Part shown: one piece after another, positions 1 through 8,061 of the stretch
How the letters are laid out: each line of letters begins with the position of its first letter
Position numbering within the stretch: position 1 is the stretch's first letter
Assembly (NCBI GenBank): GCA_016713875.1
Contig: JADJOI010000002.1
Coordinates: 186,001-250,000, forward strand
Source: Flavobacteriales bacterium
Lineage (GTDB): Bacteria > Bacteroidota > Bacteroidia > Flavobacteriales_F > PHOS-HE28
Direction: 5' to 3'
DNA: 64,000 nucleotides
Made by a program: the position numbers and the translations under genes
Notes under the pieces: generated by a model
What the model saw: the letters and a program-made list of their open reading frames with translations, nothing else
Told to the model about the DNA's origin: nothing
Database searches by the model: none

Positions 1-145
1 TGCTGGCGAAGTGGCGGTAGAGGGCCGCTTCGGTGAAGTGCATGCGCTCGGCCAGGCGCTTGGTGGTGAGGGCCGCGAAGCCATCCTCGGTCACCAGTTG
101 TCCGGCGGCCTCGATGATCTCCAGTTGGCGGGGCTTAATGTCCAT
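1..145 (-). CDS. TetR/AcrR family transcriptional regulator, N-terminal part (cut by window edge)
   Basis: The visible 48 residues begin MDIKPRQLEIIEAAGQLV and run into TTKRLAERMHF and EAALYRHFAS, the helix-turn-helix signature of TetR regulators (recognition helix ending in the typical 'LYRHF'). The ligand-binding C-terminal domain lies outside the window. The start codon lies inside the end of the membrane-protein gene 135-548 (11-bp overlap, same strand), so the two are probably cotranscribed and the regulator may control that membrane gene. Ligand and targets cannot be read from this fragment. Confidence 0.85.
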   Translation of the reverse strand, partial: MDIKPRQLEIIEAAGQLVTEDGFAALTTKRLAERMHFTEAALYRHFAS

Positions 146-548
146 GGGAAGGTTTGAGGTTGAAGAAGGCGGTGCCGAGCAGGAAGACCCCGGCGGTCAT
201 GGCCAGCGCGCCGATGAGGACGAACACCGGGGGCGCCCCGAGGTACACTTCGGCCAGGATGCCGGCGGGCATCAGCAGGCCGATGAGCCCGAGCCAGGAG
301 GTGAGGGTTGACCAGCGCAGGCGGTCGCCGAAGTGGAGCAGCAGGTAGCCCATCACCACGTTGAGGAAGGCGAAGAGGTTGCCGTGCACGTGCGCGAGCC
401 GGGCCTCGAAGTGCCTGCCCACGCTGTAGCTGTCCACCCAGGCCTGCTTGTCGGGGGCGAAGTCGCGCAGGTAGATGAGCAGGAAGCCGTAGAGCATGAA
501 GGCCCCCATGGTGAGGAAGCCGATGGCGATGTTGCGTTGTCCGTTCAT
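135..548 (-). CDS. Small four-helix membrane protein of unknown function
   Basis: A 137-residue protein with four clear hydrophobic segments (about residues 8-28, 52-72, 83-103 and 106-128). Between helices 1 and 2 it has the histidine-rich stretch HFEARLAHVHGN at the membrane boundary; histidines in such a position could bind heme or metal, but that is inference. I do not recognise the family. It precedes and overlaps the TetR regulator by 11 bp on the same strand, so the pair looks like a regulator-controlled membrane function. It is likely expressed from the divergent region just to its right. Confidence 0.7.
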   Translation of the reverse strand: MNGQRNIAIGFLTMGAFMLYGFLLIYLRDFAPDKQAWVDSYSVGRHFEARLAHVHGNLFAFLNVVMGYLLLHFGDRLRWSTLTSWLGLIGLLMPAGILAEVYLGAPPVFVLIGALAMTAGVFLLGTAFFNLKPSHGH

Positions 549-570
549 GGCGTGATCGGTTGTGACGCCA

Positions 571-590
571 CAAAGTAAGTGAACACTAAC
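571..590 (-). promoter_or_regulatory. Possible promoter/operator of the membrane protein-TetR operon
   Basis: On the minus strand TTACTTTG (578-571) differs in one base from the Bacteroidota -7 consensus TAnnTTTG and lies 23-30 bases ahead of the start at 548. It overlaps a small inverted repeat, AGTGAACACT (578-587), with a related half-site gttcactaac at about 630-639. TetR regulators commonly bind such short palindromes. Both readings rest only on pattern and position. Confidence 0.3.
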
Positions 591-889
591 TAACTGTCTT
601 GGTGACGATGGTCACATTGACACTTTCGCGGTTCACTAACGGCCTCCATCCGAAGGTTCGTCCCGGGGCATGACCGGGATACGGAGCAGCACCAGCGCAG
701 GTCTGTGTGCGTGGCTCTCTGCGGTGATCTTGGTGTGGGTGTCCAGCGCGTGGTCGTGCACGCGTTCACCGTTCATGCCTTCTGGCGGAGGAACAGTAGG
801 CTTCAGGATCCGGGCGATCCCGATCGATGCGGTCAGTTGCGCTCGGTACCATCGCGCCACTTCGCACCCATGTCTGCTGCATACCCCAT
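591..889. other. Intergenic region left of the IS630 element, no gene recognised
   Basis: Between the small membrane gene and the left end of the IS630 element no open frame has a recognisable product or a conserved start context. It may be the remains of a gene that once continued past the IS630 insertion site, but nothing in it can be named. Confidence 0.5.
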
Positions 890-2006
890 TACTGAGACGG
901 TGACAAAGAAGCGGTCGATCGGCACGATCTGTGGATCGAGCTTGACATGAAGCGAACAGATGCGCGAAGCCTCAGCGATGAGGCGCTGAACGAACGATTG
1001 CGGCAGGCGGTGCGCTGCCGCTTGCAAGGTTGCGGGCTGAAAGAGTCTTCCGCGCTGTGCAGCCTTGGGCTGACGGCGGCCAATGATGCTTGGCAACGCT
1101 ATCAGCGCGGGGATGGAGAGCCGTTGAGGTATGCCGCAGCGGGCGGCCGCAAGGCAGCGGCATGATCCTGACGCAAGAGCAGCAGAAGCAGACACTTCGG
1201 CTGATCGCTGACAAGATGCCCGATCAATTGAAGTTGCCCTATGCGCTGTGGTCACGCAAGGCCATCGCGCTGTTGATCAAAGAACGCTTCGGCGTAGTGC
1301 TGCCCGAACGCACGATGACCGACTACTTGAGCCGTTGGGGCTTCAGCGCACAGAAGCCGATGCGCCGCGCAGCAGAACAGCGGCCCGAACTGGTGCGCAA
1401 GTGGCGTGAAGAGGTCTATCCGGCGATCAAGCGCAGGGCCGAATTGGAGGGCGCGGACATCCATTGGGGGGATGAGACCGGCCTGCGCAATGATGATGTG
1501 CGTGGACGGAGCTTCGCCAAGCGTGGCAAGACGCCGGTGGTGCGTGTGCTGAACAAGCGCTTCGGCCGTTCGATCATCTCCACCATCACCAATCGCGGCC
1601 AGATGCGGTGGATGGTCTTCAAGGGCGCCCTTGATGCGGAGATCTTCCAGGATTTCCTCGCACGTTTGATCAAAGGGGCAAAGCGCAAGGTGTTCCTCAT
1701 CCTGGACAACCTGCCGGTGCATCATGCCAAAGTCCTGCGCCCATGGCTGGAAAGCACAAGGAGCGCATCGAACTGTTCTTCATGCCGGGCTACTCACCCG
1801 AACTCAACCCCGTGGAGGTGGCCAATGCCGACCTGAAGAAGAACGTGACCAGCGCTCCGCCGCCGCGCACCGAGGAGCAACTCGTTGAGAACATCTTGGC
1901 CCATTACCGAAGCGTGTCCAAGAAGCCCAAGCACATCAAAAGCTACTTCGGTCACCCCGATGTTCGATATGCCGCATGAAACCGGATCTTCACCACCGGC
2001 TCAGTA
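890..2006 (+). mobile_element. IS630-family insertion sequence, complete ends, damaged transposase
   Basis: The ends are imperfect inverted repeats: CTGAGACGGTGACAAAGAAG at the left (from 892) and, reading in from the right end (2004), CTGAGCCGGTGGTGAAGATC; 18 of the first 24 bases agree. Each end is flanked by a TA dinucleotide (890-891 and 2005-2006), as expected for IS630/mariner elements, which duplicate a TA target. The element is about 1.1 kb, the usual size, and contains a single transposase gene. It inserted about 28 bp upstream of the methyltransferase start at 2034 and has probably displaced that gene's original promoter. Confidence 0.85.
947..1979 (+). pseudogene. IS630-family DDE transposase, interrupted by two frameshifts
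   Basis: Three consecutive frames together give one IS630 transposase: an N-terminal helix-turn-helix part (947 to about 1150), the central part with HWGDETGL (first Asp) and LILDNLPVHH (second Asp), and a C-terminal part with PGYSPELNPVE (catalytic Glu) ending at 1979. Both breaks need a -1 shift: at about 1150, where GGRK should run into GSGMILTQEQ, and at about 1755, where RPWLE should run into KHKERIELFF. Each fits loss of one base in a short run (aagg, gaaag). All three catalytic acidic residues survive. Decay is likeliest; sequencing indels or programmed slippage are alternatives. Confidence 0.85.
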
Positions 2007-2033
2007 ACTTCACTGCACAAAGCACATCGCACC

Positions 2034-2684
2034 ATGCACCCCAACACCTTCGACCCGAAACAGCATTGGGAGGCCATCTACGCGAAGAAGGATCCGCAGG
2101 AGTTGAGCTGGTTCCAGGCAATGCCCAAGGTGTCCTCGGATCTCATTGCCGAGCGCCATGTTGCGCTGGATGCGCGCATCATTGATGTGGGTGGCGGTGA
2201 CAGCCTGCTGGTGGACCACCTGCTGGAGCGCGGGTACAGGGATGTCACCGTACTCGACATCAGCGGCACGGCACTGTTCAAGGCGCAGCAACGCCTGGGT
2301 GCGGCTGCCGCATCGGTGCAGTGGATCGAAGGGGATGCCACCCGCTTTGATGCATCCGCGCCGTTCGATGTGTGGCACGACCGCGCGGTGTTCCATTTCC
2401 TGACCACGGATGCCGATGTGGATCGCTACTTGGAAAGGCTGTCACATTCGCTGAAACCTGGAGGCCTTTTGATACTCGGCACCTTCAGCGAGAATGGTCC
2501 GGAGAAATGCAGTGGCATTCCGGTGCACCGCTATAGCGAGGCGGAAGTGGTGGAACGCCTTCAACACCTGTGCGCCCGCATCAAGTGTTTCAAAGTGGAC
2601 CATGTGACGCCCTTCGACACGGTCCAGAATTTCCTCTTCTGCGCCTTCCGCAAAGCGGACCACCACGGAGAGGGAAACGAATGA
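2034..2684 (+). CDS. Class I SAM-dependent methyltransferase
   Basis: A 216-residue protein with the Rossmann-type methyltransferase motifs in order: motif I IIDVGGGDSLLVDHLL (about residues 48-63), the acidic end of beta-2 VTVLDIS, WIEGDATRFD, and FHFLTTDADVDRYLERLS followed by LKPGGLLILGTF. This is the small 'methyltransferase domain' type related to thiopurine/tellurite-type enzymes; the substrate cannot be deduced. It starts 28 bp after the IS630 right end. Its stop overlaps an ATG (2681) opening a 16-codon frame (MSNVIPSFGPNSLIEQ) that then stops, so a second gene may once have followed in the operon. A decayed relative lies at 18715-18870. Confidence 0.85.
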   Translation: MHPNTFDPKQHWEAIYAKKDPQELSWFQAMPKVSSDLIAERHVALDARIIDVGGGDSLLVDHLLERGYRDVTVLDISGTALFKAQQRLGAAAASVQWIEGDATRFDASAPFDVWHDRAVFHFLTTDADVDRYLERLSHSLKPGGLLILGTFSENGPEKCSGIPVHRYSEAEVVERLQHLCARIKCFKVDHVTPFDTVQNFLFCAFRKADHHGEGNE

Positions 2685-2916
2685 GCAACGTGATCCCGTC
2701 GTTCGGTCCGAACTCACTGATCGAGCAGTAGTTTCCTCGTATGCGCTTCTCCGCCTGCGCGCTAAGCGGTGCACTGTCGTAATGGACGCGCATCAGCTGC
2801 TCCGGGAGAACGAGGTCGTTGTACTCGGGTCCCCGCTTGGCATAGCTCACAACCTGCACCAGCGAGATCTTCTGGCCTCGGTCATCAGGCCGATCTCGGC
2901 GACATCCCGCCCAACC
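2685..2916. other. Degenerate sequence between methyltransferase and dismutase fragment
   Basis: On the plus strand only the 16-codon frame opened by the ATG at 2681 is seen. On the minus strand a frame through about 2859-2700 reads VVSYAKRGPEYNDLVLPEQ and on to YDSAPLSAQAEKRIRGNY, which looks like former coding sequence but runs antisense into the methyltransferase. I cannot name it; it is most easily read as the remains of one or two genes. Confidence 0.35.
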
Positions 2917-3212
2917 TCACCGCACCGCTTTCACCGCCGCATCCAGCCGCGCGGCCACGTTGTCCCAGTCCACCAGCGCGCGCATGTTGTCCACGAATTC
3001 CGTGCGGCGGTTGCGGAACTTGAGGTAATAGGCGCGCTCCCACACGTCGATCGCCCAACAGTGGGAGAGCGCCCCATTGCGTGATGCGCTCGTGGTTCTC
3101 CACGGGCATCAGCAACAGCTTGTCCGTGTACGGATGGTAGCCGAGCACGCCCCAGCCGTTGCCATCGATGTCCTTGCTGGTGGCGGCCAGCGCTGCCCAG
3201 AGCCGGTCGGGC
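2917..3212 (-). pseudogene. Truncated, frameshifted copy of the superoxide dismutase 3' half
   Basis: This stretch is nearly identical to the 3' half of the intact Fe/Mn superoxide dismutase gene at 7311-8036, beginning at the same stop codon. It covers the region from about LAATSKDIDGNGWGVLGYHP to the C terminus; upstream of about 3212 the resemblance stops abruptly. Around 3053 it carries one extra base relative to the intact copy (tcgcccaacagtgggag against tcaccaacaaggggag), so the segment with the DVWEHAYY metal ligands is out of frame. It is a non-functional partial duplicate about 4.4 kb from its source and in the same orientation. Confidence 0.85.
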
Positions 3213-3357
3213 TCGGCAGCGCGGGAGAACCCGAAGGTCGGATCTGAGGATCATCCATTACCACAGTACCATGGCCGTGTTCGGTACCCAGGGCAACCGT
3301 GCTTCAAAGCGGATCGGCTGGGTCAACGAGGCCCGTGCTTTTTTGTTAACACAGCAC

Positions 3358-3409
3358 CAAAAACACCCAGAAGTGGGTATTTTCGGGGGCCCCGGCCCAA
3401 GTACGTTTG
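3358..3409 (+). promoter_or_regulatory. Promoter with adjacent hairpin upstream of the dehydrogenase operon
   Basis: TACGTTTG at 3402-3409 is a perfect match to the Bacteroidota -7 consensus TAnnTTTG, 25 bases before the ATG at 3435. A T-rich stretch at about 3379-3384 sits at the right distance for the -33 element. Just upstream and overlapping it is an inverted repeat AAAACACCC-N6-GGGTATTTT (one mismatch) that could be an operator or a terminator of upstream transcription. No start site has been measured; this is consensus matching. Confidence 0.5.
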
Positions 3410-3434
3410 GCATTGCCATCAATACCCGTGAACC

Positions 3435-3860
3435 ATGCCCATCACCACACCCCAGCAGCGCTTTCTCGCTTTGTCCAAAGCTGTCACCGGTCACGACGAC
3501 CTGGACCCGGCCCTGTCCGCCTCCTATCTCCAACGGATGCAGGCGGTCTACACTACTGAATTCGATGCACTGCTCGTAGCCTTTGGCGACCTGCCCGGCG
3601 TGGATCCCGTGTGCGAGATCAAGCGGGAACTGATGCAGGGACCGCACGCCGTGAGTTTCACACATCTGATCAAGGAGATCGTGAACGTATGGTACACCTC
3701 GCAATTCGAGAAGAAGCCGCCTGCTACCGGTCAGCCCGCACCGGTCGATCCACCTACGGATGTGGAGCACTACAGGAAAGCGCTGATGTACGTGAACATC
3801 AAAGCACCTGTGCGTGGCTTTTCGGACAAGCCCTACGGATACTGGAGCATGAAACTTTAA
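3435..3860 (+). CDS. Small subunit of a membrane-associated FAD sugar/sorbitol dehydrogenase
   Basis: A 141-residue protein resembling the small subunit that accompanies FAD-linked sorbitol/fructose/glucose dehydrogenases (Pfam FAD-SLDH type): an N-terminal FLALSKAVTGHDDLDPALS followed by a mainly helical body and the C-terminal GYWSMKL. In characterised complexes this subunit supports folding and export of the large GMC oxidoreductase subunit. It lies 12 bp ahead of that gene on the same strand, which supports the assignment. Unlike many family members it shows no clear twin-arginine leader at its start, so the cellular location is uncertain. Confidence 0.7.
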   Translation: MPITTPQQRFLALSKAVTGHDDLDPALSASYLQRMQAVYTTEFDALLVAFGDLPGVDPVCEIKRELMQGPHAVSFTHLIKEIVNVWYTSQFEKKPPATGQPAPVDPPTDVEHYRKALMYVNIKAPVRGFSDKPYGYWSMKL

Positions 3861-3872
3861 CTCCCTTGAGCC

Positions 3873-5621
3873 ATGCCTGCTGAAACCGTGTATGACTACA
3901 TCATCATCGGCTCCGGTGTGTCCGGCGCTTTGGCCGCTTACAAGCTGGCGCAAAAGCCCGGCAACCCCAAAGTGTTGGTGATCGAAGCTGCAGATGCGCC
4001 TTGGGCCACGGAGCCCTTATTCACCCAGTTGTCCAATGCCGCGGACAATAGTGGAGACATCGCCTTGCGCAAGGAGCTGATGAAGGAATGGGCCTTATCG
4101 CCCACGCGTTCAACGCTTTCGCCGTATACGAAACTGGGAAGCAACGCCACGATCCCCAGCCCGGACGGAGGCTCGAAGGCCGACCTGGAGCGGTACTACG
4201 AGTTGAAACAAGCGCCGGACAACGACCGCGAATTCTGGAAGGCGACCTACCAGCGCCTCGTGGGCGGCTCCACCTGGACCTGGCGCGGGAACTGCCCGCG
4301 TCTCGTGCCCAACGATTTCCTGATGAGGTCGCAGTACGGCAGGGCGGTGGATTGGCCTTTCGGCTATGACATATTGGAGCCTTATTACACGATGGCCGAA
4401 AGGGAGCTGGGCGTGGCCTGCGACGGGGATGCGTGGAGTGAGCACTACCACGGGGCCTTCCGTTCGGCTGCCTTCCCCATGCCGGCGATCGTACATAGCT
4501 ATAGCGATCTGCGCGTGCGGGAAAGACTGGGGTATGATTTCACCGTGGACGGCGTGCCGATCCATGTATTGCCAACGCCCCAAGCGCGCAACAGCCAGGC
4601 GTACGATAACAACGGCGCCCAGGTGAAGCGGCCCGCCTGCGAAGGAAACGGCAATTGCATCCCGATCTGCCCGATCGGCGCCAAGTACGATGCTTCGGTG
4701 CATGTGAGGGCCGCAAAAAGGAAAGGCGTCGAATTCTGGACGCATCGCGCCGTACACAGCCTCGAACTTGATGGGGCCACGCAACTGATCGGACAGGTCG
4801 TGTACATCGACTGGAAAAGCGGCAGCATGGAGAAAAAGCGGGTGAAGGGGAGGAACGTGGTGCTCGCCATGCATGCCATAGAGAACGGCCGCTTGCTGCT
4901 CTTCAGCGGGCTGGCCAACAGCAGCAAAAAGGTGGGCCTGAATCTGATGGACCACTTGAACAACGAAATGGTGGGCCTGATGCCTGAGCACATCTTCCCG
5001 TTCCGAGGCCCGCAAGGCACAGCGAGCATACCGGCCTTCTGTGACGGGACTTTCCGCAGCAAGCGCATGGCCTATAACATCACCTTCGGCAACGATGGCT
5101 GGGGCCGCACCGAGGAACCGTCCAAGAGCCTTGGCGATCTGGTGGACAAGGGGATCATCGGCGCGGAGATGCGCTCGAAGTTCACGGACCGCATTTGGCG
5201 GCAATTGCGCTTCAGCTTCAGTGGCGAGCAGCTGCCGTATGAACACAACAAGGTGACCCTCGGCGATCGCAAGGATCCGTTGGGCATCCCCGTGCCGCGC
5301 ATCACCAATTCGCTGGACGACTACTCGCGTGCCGGTTTCATCCATGCCCAACAAACCCTGCGCACCATCCTTCAGAAGCTTGGCTGTACCGAGATCAAAC
5401 CGCAGGACCCGATCCTCGAGTTCCGTACAGCGGGCCATATCATGGGCACCACGCGCATGGGATCCGATCGCACCACATCGGTCGTGGACCCCGATGGTCG
5501 CAGCCACGACCACCCGAACCTGTGGGTGGTGGGCTCCAGCGTATTCCCCACCGGGGCCACCGCCAATCCCACCCTTACGATCGCTGCGGTCACGCTGCGC
5601 ACCGTGGACAAGATGAACTGA
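3873..5621 (+). CDS. GMC-family FAD-dependent oxidoreductase (sugar/alcohol dehydrogenase large subunit)
   Basis: 582 residues. The N terminus YDYIIIGSGVSGALAAYKLA is the dinucleotide-binding fold for FAD. The motif GNGNCIPICPIGAKYDA (about residues 255-275) is the cysteine cluster seen in gluconate/sorbitol/glucose-type dehydrogenases of this family. Near the C terminus AGHIMGTTRMGSD and VGSSVFPTGATANPTLT carry the catalytic His and Asn region. Such enzymes oxidise sugars or polyols and pass electrons to a quinone or cytochrome. No signal peptide is visible. With the small-subunit gene upstream and a thermonuclease-like gene 20 bp downstream it forms a three-gene operon; the substrate is not predictable. 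Confidence 0.85.
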   Translation: MPAETVYDYIIIGSGVSGALAAYKLAQKPGNPKVLVIEAADAPWATEPLFTQLSNAADNSGDIALRKELMKEWALSPTRSTLSPYTKLGSNATIPSPDGGSKADLERYYELKQAPDNDREFWKATYQRLVGGSTWTWRGNCPRLVPNDFLMRSQYGRAVDWPFGYDILEPYYTMAERELGVACDGDAWSEHYHGAFRSAAFPMPAIVHSYSDLRVRERLGYDFTVDGVPIHVLPTPQARNSQAYDNNGAQVKRPACEGNGNCIPICPIGAKYDASVHVRAAKRKGVEFWTHRAVHSLELDGATQLIGQVVYIDWKSGSMEKKRVKGRNVVLAMHAIENGRLLLFSGLANSSKKVGLNLMDHLNNEMVGLMPEHIFPFRGPQGTASIPAFCDGTFRSKRMAYNITFGNDGWGRTEEPSKSLGDLVDKGIIGAEMRSKFTDRIWRQLRFSFSGEQLPYEHNKVTLGDRKDPLGIPVPRITNSLDDYSRAGFIHAQQTLRTILQKLGCTEIKPQDPILEFRTAGHIMGTTRMGSDRTTSVVDPDGRSHDHPNLWVVGSSVFPTGATANPTLTIAAVTLRTVDKMN

Positions 5622-5641
5622 TCAACCCTACCCCCCATACC

Positions 5642-6595
5642 ATGGCAAAAGCACTTTGGACCAGCGGTACCCTGAAGATGGGCCGCTTCATGTTCGGCAA
5701 GTACGGCGCCGGAGCGGGATCGGTGAAGCAGATCGTATCCGATGGCGATACGGTCCTGTTGAGCACACCGGACAACATCTCCAGCCGTTTCCTGGGCATC
5801 GACGCGGCTGAGATGGGATTCAACCTGCGGCCGACCGGCAACTACGTGAAGATCGACAACCCCAAGTGGGACGCATTCTTCACGAGCGGGGCCTGGAAGA
5901 CCGACATCACGCTAACGCCTGACTTGCAGAACCATCTGGAGGGCCGCATGGCCGGCGGCGCCATGGTGGCCGCGAACCACCACAAGCACGCGATGGCGGC
6001 ACAACGCAAGACCGAGGAATTGATCGAAGCGGACATCGCGGCTAGCGGCCGTACCAAGGAAAGCTTCGCGTTCTTCACCTCGTTCGGCAACGAGTTCATG
6101 GATGGCTACGGAAGGCTGCTCTGTTACCTTCATGCCGATAAGGACAACTGGACCCCGGAACAACGGAAGCTGAGCTACAATGAACTGTTGCTTGTGGCAG
6201 GCGTTGTAGCACCCTACTTCATTTATCCCAACATACAACCCTTCCTTGCCGGCAGCCCGTTCGCTTCAGCCCAGGTGCAACCTGCTGGCTTCTGGGCGGC
6301 GATAGCGGGCGCAGCACGGTTGCGCGCCGCGCGCAAGGCCGTGGCCAATGCGCGCACGAACAGGTCCGGCATCTTCGACAACGCCGATCCCTTGATCCTT
6401 CTGCCCTACGAGTTGCGCTTCCTGGCCCGCAGCGGATCGAGCGGACCGGACCGTTTCGTTATCGACCTCGGTCCGGGCAACGGTAACACGATCCTCCGAC
6501 CGGAGAAATACTACACCGTCGCCAACGTGGAGGATCGGCTCTTCATCCCGAAGGAGTACGTGCCCTTGTTCCTCCAGAACGGTTGGACACTTTGA
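5642..6595 (+). CDS. Staphylococcal-nuclease-like (thermonuclease fold) domain protein
   Basis: 317 residues beginning at the ATG 20 bp after the oxidoreductase stop. The order of motifs matches thermonuclease: DGDTVLL, then SSRFLGIDAAEMGF (equivalents of catalytic Arg35 and Glu43), a long insertion of about 90 residues, then MDGYGRLLCYLHADKDNW (equivalent of Arg87) and LSYNELLLVAGVVAPYFIYP, which corresponds to the last helix. All three catalytic positions seem present. After this comes an extra region of about 100 residues with no known domain. No signal peptide is seen. Why a nuclease-like protein sits in a sugar dehydrogenase operon is unclear; the fold may be used for something other than cutting nucleic acid. 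Confidence 0.6.
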   Translation: MAKALWTSGTLKMGRFMFGKYGAGAGSVKQIVSDGDTVLLSTPDNISSRFLGIDAAEMGFNLRPTGNYVKIDNPKWDAFFTSGAWKTDITLTPDLQNHLEGRMAGGAMVAANHHKHAMAAQRKTEELIEADIAASGRTKESFAFFTSFGNEFMDGYGRLLCYLHADKDNWTPEQRKLSYNELLLVAGVVAPYFIYPNIQPFLAGSPFASAQVQPAGFWAAIAGAARLRAARKAVANARTNRSGIFDNADPLILLPYELRFLARSGSSGPDRFVIDLGPGNGNTILRPEKYYTVANVEDRLFIPKEYVPLFLQNGWTL

Positions 6596-6613
6596 TCGCG
6601 ATACCGAAGCTGA

Positions 6614-7273
6614 ATGAGCGCCTCTTTCTTCCGCGTCGTTCTCTTCACGCTGCTTTCCACGATCGGGCTGACCTGCCACGCGCAGAACCGCTCCAGTTTC
6701 GCCTAGACCCTCCGTTCAGATACCACGTACTTCAAAATACGCTCGGCCGATGTGAACGGAGAGCCGTTCGGTCCCACATGGAAGGTATGCGGCAATGAAC
6801 TGAAGGCCGGGCTCACCATCGATCAACGGATCGGTCTGCCCGTGGTCGACCCTTGGTCCAAGGCGCTGAGGATCGGGTTCCGTGGTTGGCACTTCGGATC
6901 GATGACCATACCACTACGCTTACGACCTGCCACGCTTTCGCTAGCGCCTTCATTGGTCAAAGACCCTTCCATCGCATTGTTCTATGGGCACACCCGCGGC
7001 TACGGTCTGGTAACGCACCGCGCCATCACGAACTACTCCATCACCGCTGCGCCGTTCATCGGTCTCACGGTCGCCGAGTTGAAGACGAGCACCGTGGTGC
7101 AGAACAGCCCGGCGATCATGCTCGGGGGTGGTTTCGTTCTCGCTCGGAACAACCTGGGCATCATGTTGACCGTGGGTATGGATCAAGCGGTAGGTAACCA
7201 TACCGATAAGTGGATCTACCAGGGCAAGCCGTGGTTCGGGCTGGGGGTGAGTGCGAGTTTGGGATATCAGTAG
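6614..7273 (+). pseudogene. Putative outer-membrane/secreted protein with an in-frame amber codon
   Basis: An ATG at 6614 opens a signal peptide, MSASFFRVVLFTLLSTIGLT followed by CHAQ, then a TAG stop at 6704-6706. The same frame continues unbroken to 7273: TLRSDTTYFKIRSADVNG, then glycine- and aromatic-rich stretches such as IALFYGHTRGYGLVTHRAI and NSPAIMLGGGFVLARNNLG, ending GLGVSASLGYQ as outer-membrane barrels often do. A single CAG-to-TAG change would explain the stop. Without it the protein would be about 219 residues. The family is not recognised. It follows the dehydrogenase operon by 18 bp and could be its fourth member. Confidence 0.6.
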
Positions 7274-7310
7274 CTCGGTCTTGTCCAAAACCTTGTGCTG
7301 GCCGTAACCC

Positions 7311-8036
7311 TCACCGCACCGCCTTCACCGCCGCATCCAGCCGCGCGGCCACATTGTCCCAGTTCACCAGCGCGCGCATGTTGTCCACGAACTCCGTGCG
7401 GCGGTTGCGGAACTTGAGGTAGTAGGCGTGCTCCCACACGTCGATCACCAACAAGGGGAGAGCGCCCCATTGCGTGATGCGCTCATGGTTCTCCACGGGC
7501 ATCAGCAGCAGCTTATCCGTGTACGGATGGTAGCCGAGCACGCCCCAGCCGTTGCCATCGATGTCCTTGCTGGTGGCGGCCAGTGCGGCCCAGAGCCGAT
7601 CCAGCGTGCCGAAGTCCTTCTCGATGCGCGCGAGCAGCTCGCCATTCGGCGTTGAAGGCTTCGCCGTGAGGTTCGTCCAAAAGATGCTGTGCAATACATG
7701 CGAACTCAGATGGTGGCTGAGCTTGCGACTCCAATACGTCATGCCCGGCTGGTCGTTGGCGTCCATGGCCGCGTTCAGCTTGGCGAGGTCGTTGTTCGCG
7801 CCCTTTACTGCGCCGCCATGATGGAAAGCGTGGTGCAGGTGCAGCGTCTCGGCATCCATGTGTGGCTCCAAGGCATCCTCGGCGTAAGGGAGCGCGGCCT
7901 GCACGAAGTTGCCTTCAGCATCAACGAGCTTGTCCAGGCCCATGCCCTGGATGTCCTGTGCGGCATGCACGTCGCGGGTGAAGAGCGCGGCGCCCGTGAA
8001 GAGCGCTCCGGCGCGGAGGAAGTCCTTGCGTTCCAT
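7311..8036 (-). CDS. Superoxide dismutase, Fe/Mn family, exported
   Basis: 241 residues from the ATG at 8036 (MERKDFLRAGALFTGAALF), chosen because it gives an export signal ending near VHAAQ; an upstream ATG at 8069 would add 11 unsupported residues and overlap the receptor gene. The metal ligands of Fe/Mn superoxide dismutases are all seen: His in TLHLHHAFHHGG, His in SSHVLHSIFW, and Asp and His in VIDVWEHAYYLKF. It converts superoxide to peroxide and oxygen, here apparently in the periplasm. A broken copy of its 3' half lies at 2917-3212. It follows the TonB-dependent receptor by 25 bp on the same strand. Confidence 0.92.
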   Translation of the reverse strand: MERKDFLRAGALFTGAALFTRDVHAAQDIQGMGLDKLVDAEGNFVQAALPYAEDALEPHMDAETLHLHHAFHHGGAVKGANNDLAKLNAAMDANDQPGMTYWSRKLSHHLSSHVLHSIFWTNLTAKPSTPNGELLARIEKDFGTLDRLWAALAATSKDIDGNGWGVLGYHPYTDKLLLMPVENHERITQWGALPLLVIDVWEHAYYLKFRNRRTEFVDNMRALVNWDNVAARLDAAVKAVR

Positions 8037-8061
8037 GTTGATCGGTACTGGATGGCGAAGT

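Noticed and set aside
2590..2859. An 89-codon minus-strand frame with a protein-like middle
   Set aside because: It runs antisense through the 3' end of the methyltransferase and has no recognisable domain; treated as a possible remnant only.
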